NCBI RefSeq assembly: GCF_030813695.1
Contig: NZ_JAUSVA010000002.1
Location: forward strand, 6,386,001-6,450,000
Origin: Kitasatospora herbaricolor
GTDB taxonomy: Bacteria; Actinomycetota; Actinomycetes; Streptomycetales; Streptomycetaceae
DNA: 64,000 nucleotides
Direction: 5' to 3'
The notes below the pieces were generated by a model. It saw only the letters and a list, made by a program, of their open reading frames with translations. It was not told the DNA's origin and ran no database searches. Shown piece after piece: positions 18,145 to 26,831 of this stretch; the stretch's first letter is position 1; every line of letters begins with the position of its first letter. The position numbers and the translations under genes were made by a program.

Positions 18145-18861
18145 TCAGTGGATGATGCCGGTGCGCAGCGCGACCGCGACCATGCCGGCCCGGTCGCCGG
18201 TGCCCAGCTTGCGGGCGATCCGGGCGAGGTGGCTCTTCACGGTGAGGGCGGACAGGCCCATGGCGACTCCGATCGCCTTGTTGGACTGGCCCTCCGCCAC
18301 CAGCCGCAGGACCTCGACCTCACGGCCGGAGAGCTCCCGGTAGGCGGACTGCTGGGTCCCGGGAGCACCGGGAGCACCCGGGGCGCCGGGGGCTCCGGCC
18401 GTTCCGGGGACTCCCGGCATGCCGGGGCGCCGCATCCGGCCGGCCAGGCCGCCGGTTCCGAGGGGCATGCCGGGTCGTCCCGGCATGGCGATGTTGGTAC
18501 GGGTACCGGTGACCACGTAGCCCTTGACGCCGCCGGCCAGCGCGCTGCGGACCGCGCCGATGTCGTCGGCGGCGGAGAGGGCGAGGCCGTTGGGCCAGCC
18601 CGCGGCGCGGGTCTCGGCGAGGATGGTCAGCCCGGAGCCGTCCGGGAGGTGGACGTCGGCGACGCAGATGTCGCGGGGCGTCGAGACCCGGGGGCGGGCC
18701 TCGGCGATCGAGGAGACCTCGATGACGTCCCGGACGCCGAGCGCCCACAGGTGGCGGGTGACGGTGTTTCGGACTCGGGGATCAGCGATGACCACCATGG
18801 CGGTGGGCTTCGTCGGACGGTAGGCGACCACGTTTGCGGGGTGCTCAAGAAGGACCGACAC
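18145..18861 (-). CDS. whiI: WhiI-like orphan response regulator (sporulation control)
   Basis: 238 residues. A receiver-like domain (~15-125) is followed by a LuxR/NarL helix-turn-helix (~175-235; YRELSGREVEVLRLVAEGQSNKAIGVAMGLSALTVKSHLARIARKL). The receiver keeps the acceptor-position Asp69 (VADVHLPDGSG), Ser96 and Lys113 but has only one residue of the acidic pair (Asp27 followed by Pro28), so normal phosphorylation is doubtful; WhiI of S. coelicolor is likewise described as atypical and works with BldM at late sporulation promoters. Between the domains, residues ~146-170 form a collagen-like Gly-x-Pro stretch. No sensor kinase is adjacent. Identity is inferred from sequence style and the neighbours RNase D gene, DUF3000 and hemE (SCO6028-6031 order). 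Confidence 0.88.
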   Translation of the reverse strand: MSVLLEHPANVVAYRPTKPTAMVVIADPRVRNTVTRHLWALGVRDVIEVSSIAEARPRVSTPRDICVADVHLPDGSGLTILAETRAAGWPNGLALSAADDIGAVRSALAGGVKGYVVTGTRTNIAMPGRPGMPLGTGGLAGRMRRPGMPGVPGTAGAPGAPGAPGAPGTQQSAYRELSGREVEVLRLVAEGQSNKAIGVAMGLSALTVKSHLARIARKLGTGDRAGMVAVALRTGIIH

Positions 18862-19182
18862 CAGGCCTCCTGCGGGGAGTGGCGGACGGAACCCCGATGG
18901 GGCGGTCGGAGTGTTCCGCGTTTGGAAAGGGTCACAGTCTGCTTCGGCAACAACCGTGCCCGGCTTTAGCGAAAGATCACGATTTAGTGAGTAACAATAC
19001 GGACAAAGGGCGCGGATGACTGATGCGACATGCTCCGAAATCGCACAAAATCGATCACTTTCGGGCGCGCCTTGATCGTCTCAGGTCGATGAATTGACGG
19101 AGAACGGGGCGGAAGTCACACTCCGTCAGCCCTGGGAGTGGCTTTTGCCGAGGTGGGGCCCCCGGCGGCCGGGCTTCACTCC
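18862..19182. other. Upstream region of whiI
   Basis: 321 bases between the whiI start and the DUF3000 stop. It contains a sigma-WhiG-like promoter (18941-18968) and an unusually AT-rich stretch (18960-19080). No gene supported. Confidence 0.6.
18941..18968 (-). promoter_or_regulatory. Sigma-WhiG (FliA-type) promoter of whiI
   Basis: On the minus strand TAAA, 16 nt, then GCCGAAGC, close to the WhiG/sigma-28 pattern TAAA-N15-GCCGATAA. It lies about 75 nt before the whiI start. Direct WhiG control of whiI is established in S. coelicolor; its operation here is inferred. Confidence 0.55.
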
Positions 19183-19833
19183 TCAGTGCGAACGGGGACG
19201 ACGCCGCGCGGGCATCGGGACCACTCCACCGAGTGACGGGGCGTCCGGGGCGTTCTGCGGCGAGCCCGGGACGGGAGGGAGCCCCGCGCCGGCGCAGAGC
19301 AGCTCGCCCCAGGCCGCCAGGTGGCGCTCGAAGCGCCCGTCGGACGGCGTCCAGGACGCCCGGATCTCGATCTCGGTCGAGGACGGCCGGTCCGCGAGCG
19401 CGCCGAAGTACTGCGAGGCGCACCGGGTCACCGTGCCGCCCGCCTCCGCGTAGCCGGCGCCGTGCGCCTGCAGGGCGTCCAGCAGCCAGGCCCAGCCGAC
19501 CTCGGACAGCATCGGGTCGGCCGCCATCTCCGGCTCCAGCTCGGCGCGGGTCATCGTGACCACCCGGAAGTCGCCGTGCCAGGCCTCCTGGCCGGCCGGG
19601 TCGTGCAGCAGCACGATCCGCCCGTCCGCCAGCTCCTCGCCGTCCACCTCGACCGAGGCGGTCAGCGCGAACGCGTACGGGGCCAGCCGGCGCGGCGCCG
19701 GGGCAGGGGAGAGCTGCACCTCGGGGCGGAGCCTCGCTCCGCTCAGCGCCTCGACCGCGTCGCGGAACTCGATCGGCGCCGACTCCTTGCCCGTTCCTCC
19801 ACCTTGTGCGGGGTGCCCGCCGACCGCTGCCAT
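19183..19833 (-). CDS. DUF3000 family protein
   Basis: 216 residues. Conserved actinobacterial protein of unknown function: FRDAVEALSGARLRPEVQLSPAPAPRRLAPYAFALTA, LLHDPAGQEAWHGDFRVVT, MAADPMLSEVGWAWLLDAL and ASQYFGALADRPSSTEIEIRASW are typical of the family. No signal peptide or membrane helix, so cytosolic. ATG 19833 is chosen because a TAGTCT -10 box ends 7 nt before it; longer readings run into non-coding sequence. It is transcribed divergently from hemE, with 146 bp between the starts, the conserved order in Streptomyces. Confidence 0.88.
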   Translation of the reverse strand: MAAVGGHPAQGGGTGKESAPIEFRDAVEALSGARLRPEVQLSPAPAPRRLAPYAFALTASVEVDGEELADGRIVLLHDPAGQEAWHGDFRVVTMTRAELEPEMAADPMLSEVGWAWLLDALQAHGAGYAEAGGTVTRCASQYFGALADRPSSTEIEIRASWTPSDGRFERHLAAWGELLCAGAGLPPVPGSPQNAPDAPSLGGVVPMPARRRPRSH

Positions 19834-19840
19834 GACCCGA

Positions 19841-19846
19841 AGACTA
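19841..19846 (-). promoter_or_regulatory. Leaderless -10 box (TAGTCT) of the DUF3000 gene
   Basis: Minus-strand TAGTCT ends 7 nt before ATG 19833. Confidence 0.5.
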
Positions 19847-19967
19847 GGTCGGACGGAGCCGCAATTCGCGCAACTTCCGTTTGTGCGGCGTGCCGAGGCC
19901 CGTCCGGCGGGCAATGTTGGAGCTTCGCACCACCCGGGGGCGGGAAGTCGCGCCCGGGGCGCGTGCG

Positions 19968-19973
19968 AAGATT
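19968..19973 (+). promoter_or_regulatory. Leaderless -10 box (AAGATT) of hemE
   Basis: AAGATT ends 6 nt before the hemE GTG at 19980; no Shine-Dalgarno precedes the start. Confidence 0.4.
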
Positions 19974-19979
19974 TGGACC

Positions 19980-21068
19980 GTGAGCGAGACAACGGCAGAC
20001 ACCACCGGTCAGCAGCCCCCCGCGCGCCGCGGCGCCGCGTACGACTCAGCGTTCCTGCGCGCCTGCCGGCGCGAGCCGGTGCCGCACACCCCGGTGTGGT
20101 TCATGCGCCAGGCCGGGCGCTCGCTGCCGGAGTACCTGAAGGTCCGCGAGGGCATCCCCATGCTGGAGTCCTGCATGCGGCCCGAGCTGGTCAAGGAGAT
20201 CACCCTGCAGCCGGTGCGCCGGCACAAGGTGGACGCGGCGATCTTCTTCAGCGACATCGTGGTGCCGCTGAAGGCCATCGGCATCGACGTCGACATCAAG
20301 CCGGGCATCGGCCCGGTCATCGCCGACCCGATCCGCACCCCCGAGGACCTCAAGCGGCTGCGGAACCTGGAGCCGGACGACGTCCCCTACATCACCGAGG
20401 CCGTCGGCCTGCTGGTGGACGAGCTCGGCTCCACCCCGCTGATCGGCTTCGCCGGCGCCCCGTACACGCTGGCCAGCTACCTGGTCGAGGGCGGGCCCTC
20501 GAAGAACCACGAGAACACCAAGGCCATGATGTACGGCCGGCCGGAGCTCTGGGCCGAGCTGGTCGACCGCCTCGCCGACATCACCGCCGCCTTCCTGAAG
20601 GTGCAGATCGAGGCGGGCGCCTCGGCCGTGCAGCTCTTCGACTCCTGGGTCGGCGCGCTCGCCCCGGACGACTACCGTCGCTCCGTCATGCCGGCCAGCA
20701 CCAAGGTGTTCGACGCGGTCGCCGGGTACGGCGTGCCGCGGATCCACTTCGGCGTCGGCACCGGCGAGCTGCTCGGGCTGATGGGCCAGGCCGGCGCGGA
20801 CGTGGTCGGCGTCGACTGGCGGGTGCCGCTGAACGTCGCCGCCGAGCGGGTCGGCCCCGGCAAGGCCCTGCAGGGCAACCTCGACCCCGCCGTGCTCTTC
20901 GCCCCGACCCGCGCGGTGGAGACCAAGGCCCGCGAGGTGCTGCACGCCGCCCAGGCGCTCGGCAGCAGCGGCCACATCTTCAACCTCGGCCACGGCGTGC
21001 TGCCCAGCATGGACCCGGACGCGCTGAGCCGGCTGGTCGCCTTCGTGCACGAGAGCAGCGCGCGCTGA
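19980..21068 (+). CDS. hemE: Uroporphyrinogen decarboxylase
   Basis: 362 residues. Decarboxylates the four acetate side chains of uroporphyrinogen III to give coproporphyrinogen III. Family signatures PVWFMRQAGRSLPEY (N-terminal substrate-binding Arg pair) and IGFAGAPYTLASYLVEGG are present, plus LFDSWVGALAPDDYR and FNLGHGVLPSMDPD near the C-terminus. GTG 19980 follows a leaderless -10 box; a longer frame to 19881 would overlap the divergent promoter region. Its product feeds HemG and HemQ encoded at 31-33 kb. Confidence 0.95.
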   Translation: MSETTADTTGQQPPARRGAAYDSAFLRACRREPVPHTPVWFMRQAGRSLPEYLKVREGIPMLESCMRPELVKEITLQPVRRHKVDAAIFFSDIVVPLKAIGIDVDIKPGIGPVIADPIRTPEDLKRLRNLEPDDVPYITEAVGLLVDELGSTPLIGFAGAPYTLASYLVEGGPSKNHENTKAMMYGRPELWAELVDRLADITAAFLKVQIEAGASAVQLFDSWVGALAPDDYRRSVMPASTKVFDAVAGYGVPRIHFGVGTGELLGLMGQAGADVVGVDWRVPLNVAAERVGPGKALQGNLDPAVLFAPTRAVETKAREVLHAAQALGSSGHIFNLGHGVLPSMDPDALSRLVAFVHESSAR

Positions 21069-21126
21069 GCCCTGCCTGAGCCCTGCCCCCGACCGGTGGT
21101 CCGTGAGCAGGGAGCAGTGAGCGGTA

Positions 21127-21169
21127 CGGCGGCGGCCGGCGGACCGGGGTGGTCCGCCGGCCGCCGCCG
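21127..21169. terminator. Bidirectional terminator between hemE and DUF4349 gene
   Basis: Perfect 19-bp GC-only stem with a GGGGT loop, between convergent genes; the longest perfect hairpin noticed in the window. Confidence 0.88.
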
Positions 21170-21174
21170 CGTTC

Positions 21175-22203
21175 TCACCGCGGGTCGGGTCCGTCCCCCG
21201 GCGCCGACCAGGGTTCGCGCGCCGGGGCCTGCGCCGCGCCGTCCGGGCGGGCCGCCTTCCGCCTGCGGCCGAGGTACCAGAGCATCCAGCCCAGCGGCGC
21301 CAGCACCAGCAGGAACGGCGCGACGGCCGCCAGGGCGATCAGCAGACCCTTGACGATCATCGACAGCACGTGCCAGCCGCCGCCCAGCGCCGAGCCCACC
21401 GAGGCCCAGAAGCCGTCCTTCTTCTTCGCCCGCTCCGCCGCCGGCGGCGGAGCGGGCGCCTCCCGCCGCAGCTCCAGCGTGATGGTGGAGAGCGAGGTCT
21501 TCGCGGTCAGCTCCGTCTGCTGCTTCTGCAGCGACTCCAGGTCCGCCTGGCGGCGGCTGAGCTCCGCCTCCAGCGACACCACGTCGGCGAGCGACTTCGC
21601 CTGCGCCATCAGCGCGCGCACCCGCTCCACGCTGGCCTGCTGGCTCTGCACCCGGCTGGCGACGTCGACCACCTGCTGGGTGAGGTCGTCCGCCTGGCTG
21701 TTGCGCGAGACCACCTTGCCCAGGGCGGCGAGCTGGTCCAGCGTCTTCTGATAGGACCCGGACGGCACCTTCAGCACGATCTGGCCACCCAGCGGTCCGC
21801 CGTCCCGCTCGCCGCCGGGGGCGCCGGAACCTGCCGCCCCGCTGACCGTCTCCTTGCCGACGTAGCCGCCGGCGCCGGCGGCCAGGCCGCGGGCCTGGGC
21901 CATCGCCTGGTCGAGGTCCTTGGCCACCAGCGTCAGCTGGGCGGTGTAGGCGATCAGACGGCTGTCGGCGGTCACCGCCGGGACCGGCTCCGCTCCGGCG
22001 CCGGCCGCGCCCCCGGTCGCCGGAGCGGCCGGTGCGGCGCCGGCGGCCTTCCCCGCGGCGTCGGCCGCCTGCGGCGCCTGGACCGGGGCCTTCGCCGAGT
22101 CCGACGAGGACCTGCCGCCCTCGGCGGAGCATCCGCCGATCAGCACCGCGACCGCCAGCACCGCCGCCGCGAGCACCCCCGGTCCGCGTCCTGCTGCTCC
22201 CAT
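21175..22203 (-). CDS. DUF4349 lipoprotein with coiled coil
   Basis: 342 residues. Signal peptide with lipobox IGGC (Cys about residue 25), an Ala/Pro-rich spacer, then the DUF4349 core (RLIAYTAQLTLVAKDLDQAMAQARGLAAGAGGYVGKE, GQIVLKVPSGSYQKTLDQLAALGKV) and a coiled coil (VQSQQASVERVRALMAQAKSLADVVSLEAELSRRQADLESLQKQQTEL). A C-terminal helix (~290-315) and a basic tail place the end at the membrane. Exact role unknown; DUF4349 proteins are envelope proteins. ATG 22203 gives a proper signal peptide. Confidence 0.85.
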   Translation of the reverse strand: MGAAGRGPGVLAAAVLAVAVLIGGCSAEGGRSSSDSAKAPVQAPQAADAAGKAAGAAPAAPATGGAAGAGAEPVPAVTADSRLIAYTAQLTLVAKDLDQAMAQARGLAAGAGGYVGKETVSGAAGSGAPGGERDGGPLGGQIVLKVPSGSYQKTLDQLAALGKVVSRNSQADDLTQQVVDVASRVQSQQASVERVRALMAQAKSLADVVSLEAELSRRQADLESLQKQQTELTAKTSLSTITLELRREAPAPPPAAERAKKKDGFWASVGSALGGGWHVLSMIVKGLLIALAAVAPFLLVLAPLGWMLWYLGRRRKAARPDGAAQAPAREPWSAPGDGPDPR

Positions 22204-22472
22204 GGTCAAAGCCCTCCCCGTCCTCGCTCCGAGCCCCGTCCGGGTGCTCCGAACCATTCGACGGGCTGACGGCCTGTCGGGATCCGCCCGGGAGATCGCA
22301 ACTCGGTCACGGGTCGGCGGCGGCCCGGACTCGGCCGGTCCGTTTGGACGGCCGTGCACCCAAATGCCCGGTGGCGGGCCCCGCCACCTGCGGCCGGAGA
22401 CCCGGAGCCCGTGACCCGGAGCCCGTGACCCGCCGCCCCGCCGGAGCCGGAACACCGGAGCCGGCCGGCCGC

Positions 22473-25190
22473 TCAGCCGGCCGGGCGCAGGGCGATCCTG
22501 GCGTAGGCGCGGACGTCGGCGTCGGAGTCGGCCGACCGGGCCCGCAGAGCCTCGGCCACGGCCGGGGTGCCGGCCTGCGGGGCCAGTGCCCGGACGGCGG
22601 CCTTGCGGACGTCCATGTGCTCGTCGGCGAGCAGCGCCAGCAGCGGTGCCAGCCCCGCCGGCCCGGTTCGCCCCAGGGCGCCGGCCGCCGCCTTGCGGAC
22701 CTGCCAGGCCTCGTCCGGTGCGGCCGCCAGGGCGTCCAGCGGGGCCGGGCAGCCGATCCCGGCGGCGCCCTGCAGGGCGGCGGCCCGCACCAGCGGGTCC
22801 GGGTCGGCGGCCAGCCGGACGAGCACCGGCGCGGCCGCCGGGTCGCCGATGGTGCCCAGGCCCTCGCCGACGGCCACCCGCACCTCGCGGGAGGCGTCCT
22901 CGGCGGCCCGGGCCAGCGGCCCGGCCGCGTCCAGCGAGACCAGGCCGTGTACGGCCTGCAGCCGGACCGGGACCTCCGGGTCGGTCAGCGCGGCGGCGAA
23001 GCCCCCGGCACTGCCCGTCCGCAACGAGCGCGCGACGTCCAGCGCGCCGGCCCGGACCGCCGGGTCCGCGGAGCCGGCGGCCGCCCGCAGCGGTTCGGCC
23101 AGCGCGGCCGCGTCCAGCACCTCGACCAGCTCACGCAGTCCGGCGACGGCCGCCGCCCGGACGGAGCCGTCCGGGTCGGCCAGCGCCCGGGCGAGTTCGC
23201 TGCCGGTGCCCTCCGGCGCGGCCTCGGTGAGGACGCTCACGGTGGTGCGGCGCACGTCCGCCGCCGGGTCGCCGAGGTAGGGGAGCAGCTGGGCCAGCGT
23301 CGGCTGCTCCTCGGCCAGCCGGAGCAGGTCGAGCAGGCGTGCGGCCGCGGGGGCGCCGGCCTGCGGCCCTTCGCCCGCGCCGGCGGCCGCCCCGGCCGGG
23401 GCGGCGCTCGTGCCGGTGCGTCCGACCGGCATCGCGTGCACCTCGCCGAGCACGGTGACCTCGCCGCCGGGCGGCTCCAGGCCCTCCACCGGGACGAGGT
23501 AGGGAGCCACCGGCCGGGTCAGGAACTCCATCGTCCCGGAGGGGTGCTTGCGGACGTTGAGGTGGCTGAACCAGCTCTCGTCGTCCTTGCCGGGGTGGTC
23601 GATCCGCTCGTGGTAGAGGCCCCAGCGGCTCTCGGTGCGGGCGAGCGAGGAGCGGGCGGCGAGCTCGGCGCAGTCCCGGATGAAGTCGACCTCCACGCAG
23701 CGCATCAGCTCGTGCGGGGTGCGGGCGCCCATGCCCGCGATCTCGCCGCGCATCCGCTCGAAGTGCTCCAGCGCGACGGAGAGCCGCGAGCCGGTCTTCG
23801 GCGGGGCGACGTAGTCGTTCACGAAGCGCCGCAGCTTGTACTCGACCTGCGGCTGCGGCGGCCCGTCCGGGTTGCGCAGCGGGCGGTAGACCAGCTCGTG
23901 CGCCTCCTCGACCTGGTCCGGGGGGAGTTCGGCCCGTTCGGCGGGCAGGTGGGCGGTGGCGTGGGCGCCGGCCAGGTCGCCGAAGACGAAGGCGCCGATC
24001 ATGTAGTTGTGCGGCACGCAGGCGAGGTCGCCGGCCGCGTACAGGCCGGGCACGGTGGTGGCGGCGTTCTCGTCCACCCAGACGCCGGAGGCGGAGTGCC
24101 CGCCGCAGAGGCCGATCTCGGAGATGTGCATCTCCACGTCGTGGGTGCGGTAGTCGTGTCCCCGTCCGGCGTGGAAGGTGCCCCGGCTGGGGCGCTCGGT
24201 GGTGTGCAGGATGGACTCCAGCGCCTGCACGGACTCCTCCGGCAGGTGGGTGGTGCGCAGGTACACCGGCCCCCGGTCGGACTCCAGTTCGGCGGCGAAC
24301 TCGGCCATCATCTGCCCGGACCAGTAGTCGGAGTCGACGAACCGCTCGCCGTGCCGGTTGACCTGGTAACTGCCGAACGGGTTGGCCACGTACGCGCAGG
24401 CCGGGCCGTTGTAGTCCTTCATCAGCGGGTTGATCTGGAAGCACTCGATGCCGCTCAGCTCGGCGCCCGCGTGGTAGGCCATCGCGTAGCCGTCCCCGGC
24501 GTTGGTGGGGTTCTCGTAGGTGCCGTACAGGTAACCGCTGGCGGGCAGGCCGAGCCGGCCGCAGGGGCCGGTGGCGAGGATCACCGCGCCGGCCGAGACG
24601 GTGACGAACCCGCCGCTGCGGGTGTCGAACCCGGCCGCGCCGACGGCCCGGCCGCCCGAGGTGAGCACCCGCACCGGCATCACCCGGTTCTCGATGGTGA
24701 TCCGCTCGCGCATCTCGCGCCGGCGCAGCACCCGGTAGAGCACCTTCTTGACGTCCTTGCCCTCCGGCATCGGCAGCACGTAGCTGCCGGACCGGTGCAC
24801 CTGGCGGACCTGGTACTCGCCGTACTCGTCCTTCTCGAACTTCACGCCGTACTTCTCCAGCCGCTGCACCATCGCGAAGCCGCGGGTGGCGGTCTGTCGG
24901 ACGGTCCGCTGGTCGACGATGCCGTCGTTGGCGCGGGTGATCTCGGCGACGTAGTCGTCGGGCTCGGCCCGGCCGGGGACGACGGCGTTGTTGACGCCGT
25001 CCATGCCCATCGCGAGCGCGCCGGAGTGCCGGACGTGCGCCTTCTCCAGCAGCAGCACGTCGGCGCCCTGCTCGGCGGCGCTGAGCACGGCCATCGAGCC
25101 GGCCGTGCCGCCGCCGATCACCAGGACGTCGCAGGTCAGGTGGCGGGCCTCGGTCAGGTCGGGGATCCGCAGGGCTTCGGTGGTCGGCAT
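22473..25190 (-). CDS. AprA-like FAD oxidoreductase fused to C-terminal HEAT repeats
   Basis: 905 residues. N-terminal flavoprotein of the fumarate reductase/APS reductase alpha superfamily (~1-600): dinucleotide motif VIGGGTAGS, covalent-flavin-family region EKAHVRHSGALAMGMDGVNN, ATGPCGRLGLPASGYLYG, GIECFQINPLMKDYNGPACAYVANPFG, and the FAD-binding GLYAAGDLACVPHNYMIGAFVFGDLAG. Residues ~620-905 are about eight HEAT repeats (DPAADVRRTTVSVLTEA, DPDGSVRAAAVAGLREL, DPLVRAAALQGAA), a protein-docking solenoid absent from classical AprA. It is the last gene of the operon that also encodes an AprB-like ferredoxin and an ABC importer. ATG 25190 is placed just after the ATPase gene. The substrate is unknown; sulfur or sulfonate chemistry is inferred only from AprA resemblance and transporter type. 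Confidence 0.82.
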   Translation of the reverse strand: MPTTEALRIPDLTEARHLTCDVLVIGGGTAGSMAVLSAAEQGADVLLLEKAHVRHSGALAMGMDGVNNAVVPGRAEPDDYVAEITRANDGIVDQRTVRQTATRGFAMVQRLEKYGVKFEKDEYGEYQVRQVHRSGSYVLPMPEGKDVKKVLYRVLRRREMRERITIENRVMPVRVLTSGGRAVGAAGFDTRSGGFVTVSAGAVILATGPCGRLGLPASGYLYGTYENPTNAGDGYAMAYHAGAELSGIECFQINPLMKDYNGPACAYVANPFGSYQVNRHGERFVDSDYWSGQMMAEFAAELESDRGPVYLRTTHLPEESVQALESILHTTERPSRGTFHAGRGHDYRTHDVEMHISEIGLCGGHSASGVWVDENAATTVPGLYAAGDLACVPHNYMIGAFVFGDLAGAHATAHLPAERAELPPDQVEEAHELVYRPLRNPDGPPQPQVEYKLRRFVNDYVAPPKTGSRLSVALEHFERMRGEIAGMGARTPHELMRCVEVDFIRDCAELAARSSLARTESRWGLYHERIDHPGKDDESWFSHLNVRKHPSGTMEFLTRPVAPYLVPVEGLEPPGGEVTVLGEVHAMPVGRTGTSAAPAGAAAGAGEGPQAGAPAAARLLDLLRLAEEQPTLAQLLPYLGDPAADVRRTTVSVLTEAAPEGTGSELARALADPDGSVRAAAVAGLRELVEVLDAAALAEPLRAAAGSADPAVRAGALDVARSLRTGSAGGFAAALTDPEVPVRLQAVHGLVSLDAAGPLARAAEDASREVRVAVGEGLGTIGDPAAAPVLVRLAADPDPLVRAAALQGAAGIGCPAPLDALAAAPDEAWQVRKAAAGALGRTGPAGLAPLLALLADEHMDVRKAAVRALAPQAGTPAVAEALRARSADSDADVRAYARIALRPAG

Positions 25191-25203
25191 GGTGAGCGGC
25201 CTT

Positions 25204-25971
25204 TCAGGACAGCCCGGCGAGGACGGCCTCGCGCAGGCGCAGTACGGCGGGGTCGGTGCGGGCGGCGGCGTCGCGCGGGCGGGGTACGTCGTGCAGGGCG
25301 GCGACCTTGCCGCCGCCGAGCACCGCGACCCGGTCGCCGAGCAGCAGCGCCTCGTCCACGTCATGGGTGACGAACACCACGGTGCAGCGCAGCCGCTCCC
25401 GTACGGTGAGCAGCAACTGCTGCATGGCGGCGCGGTTCTGGGCGTCGAGCGCGCCGAACGGCTCGTCCATCAGGACGGCCCGCGGCGAGCCGACCAGGGC
25501 CCGGGCCAGCTGGACGCGCTGGCGCTGGCCGCCGGACAACTGCCGCGGCAGCCGGTCCTGGTGGCCGTCCAGGCCGACCAGGCCCAGCCACTCGGCGACC
25601 GGCCGGGCGCGCTCGGCCCGGGGCACCCGCCGGATGGCGAGCGGGAGTTCGACGTTGCGGCGGACGCTGCGCCAGGGCAGCAGGCCGTCCTCCTGGAAGA
25701 CCAGCGCCCGGTCGGCGTGCGGTCCGGCGAGCGGCTCGCCGTCGGCGAGGAGTTCGCCGGCGGTGGGCGCCAGCAGGCCGGCCAGCGCCCGCAGCAGGGT
25801 GGACTTGCCGCAGCCGGACGCGCCGACCACGGTCAGCACCTCGCCCGGCGCGACGTCCAGGTCGAGGCCGTCCAGGACGGGGTGCCCGGCGTGTCCGAGG
25901 GCCAGGCCCCGGGCGGTCAGCCGCAGGCCGGCGGTCGCGGTGGCGGCGGCGGTGGCGGTCGCGGTGCTCAT
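25204..25971 (-). CDS. ABC transporter ATP-binding protein (nitrate/sulfonate/taurine type)
   Basis: 255 residues. Walker A VGASGCGKSTLLRAL, Q-loop LVFQEDGLLPWRSV, signature LSGGQRQRVQLARAL, Walker B RAVLMDEPFGALDAQNR and FVTHDVDEAL: the SsuB/TauB/NrtD pattern. ATG 25971 overlaps the permease stop by 4 nt (ATGA). It sits directly before the flavoprotein gene. Energises the importer formed with the neighbouring permease and binding protein. Confidence 0.92.
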   Translation of the reverse strand: MSTATATAAATATAGLRLTARGLALGHAGHPVLDGLDLDVAPGEVLTVVGASGCGKSTLLRALAGLLAPTAGELLADGEPLAGPHADRALVFQEDGLLPWRSVRRNVELPLAIRRVPRAERARPVAEWLGLVGLDGHQDRLPRQLSGGQRQRVQLARALVGSPRAVLMDEPFGALDAQNRAAMQQLLLTVRERLRCTVVFVTHDVDEALLLGDRVAVLGGGKVAALHDVPRPRDAAARTDPAVLRLREAVLAGLS

Positions 25972-26831
25972 CGTGCGCTCCCGGGTCGGGTCGGCAGCCA
26001 GCGGGTGACGCGGCGGCCGAGGAGTTCGACGGCGCCCGAGGTCAGCCACCCGAGCAGGCCGATGGTGGCCATCCCGACGAAGACGCCGGGGTAGTCGAGC
26101 ACGGTGTACGACTGCCAGGTGCGGTAGCCGACGCCGAACTGGCCGGAGACCATCTCGGCGGAGATCACGCAGATCCAGGACACCCCGATGCCGACCGACA
26201 GCCCGCCGACCACCCCGGGCAGCGCGCCCGGCAGTACCACGCTCCACAGCACCCGCCACCGGCCGCCGCCCATGGTGCGCACGGCCTCCTCCCAGAGCGG
26301 CGGGACGGCCCGCACGGCGTGCCGGGTGGAGACGGTGACCGGGAAGAAGGCGGCCGCGAAGGTGATGAAGACGATGCCCTGCTCGTTGTCGGGGAAGAGC
26401 ATGATCGCCACCGGTACCAGCGCGATCGCCGGCACCGGCCGGATCACCTCCAGCACCGGTTGGAGCAGGTCGGAGACCCACCGCGAGCGGGCCGTCGCCA
26501 CCCCGGCGGCCACCCCGAGCACGGCCGCCAGCAGGAAGCCGCTGCCGATCCGGCGCAGGCTGTCCGCGAGGTCCTGCCAGTACTGGTCGGTGGCCAGTTG
26601 CCGGCCGAAGGCCTGCCAGACCTGGACGGCGGTCGGCAGGTGGTCGAAGCGCACCCAGAACTGCACCTTGGCGGCGGTGAGCAGTTGCCAGAGCCCGGCG
26701 AAGGCCAGCAGCGAGAGCGCCCGCAGGGCCCGGCGGCGCCAGGCCGCCGGGCGCCGGGCGGCCACCTGGTCCCGCCGGCTCGGCCCGGCGGCCCCGGCGG
26801 GTGCCGGGGCCGGCCGGAGGGTGGCGGTCAC
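25968..26831 (-). CDS. ABC transporter permease (SsuC/TauC type)
   Basis: 287 residues with about six transmembrane helices and the EAA loop EEAVRTMGGGRWRVLWSVVLPGALPGVVGGL, typical for permeases of the aliphatic sulfonate/taurine/nitrate group (BPD_transp_1). GTG 26831 overlaps the stop of the binding-protein gene by 4 nt (GTGA) and fixes the start; its own stop overlaps the ATPase start, so the three transporter genes are translationally coupled. Confidence 0.92.
   Translation of the reverse strand: MTATLRPAPAPAGAAGPSRRDQVAARRPAAWRRRALRALSLLAFAGLWQLLTAAKVQFWVRFDHLPTAVQVWQAFGRQLATDQYWQDLADSLRRIGSGFLLAAVLGVAAGVATARSRWVSDLLQPVLEVIRPVPAIALVPVAIMLFPDNEQGIVFITFAAAFFPVTVSTRHAVRAVPPLWEEAVRTMGGGRWRVLWSVVLPGALPGVVGGLSVGIGVSWICVISAEMVSGQFGVGYRTWQSYTVLDYPGVFVGMATIGLLGWLTSGAVELLGRRVTRWLPTRPGSAR

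Noticed and set aside
17905..18969. 354-residue plus-strand frame opposite whiI
   Set aside because: Antisense to whiI and its terminator; no ribosome site or recognisable domain.
22384..22440. Direct repeats CCGGAGCCCGTGAC as a regulatory array
   Set aside because: Two copies only, in a very GC-rich spacer, with no dyad symmetry or promoter position that supports a function.
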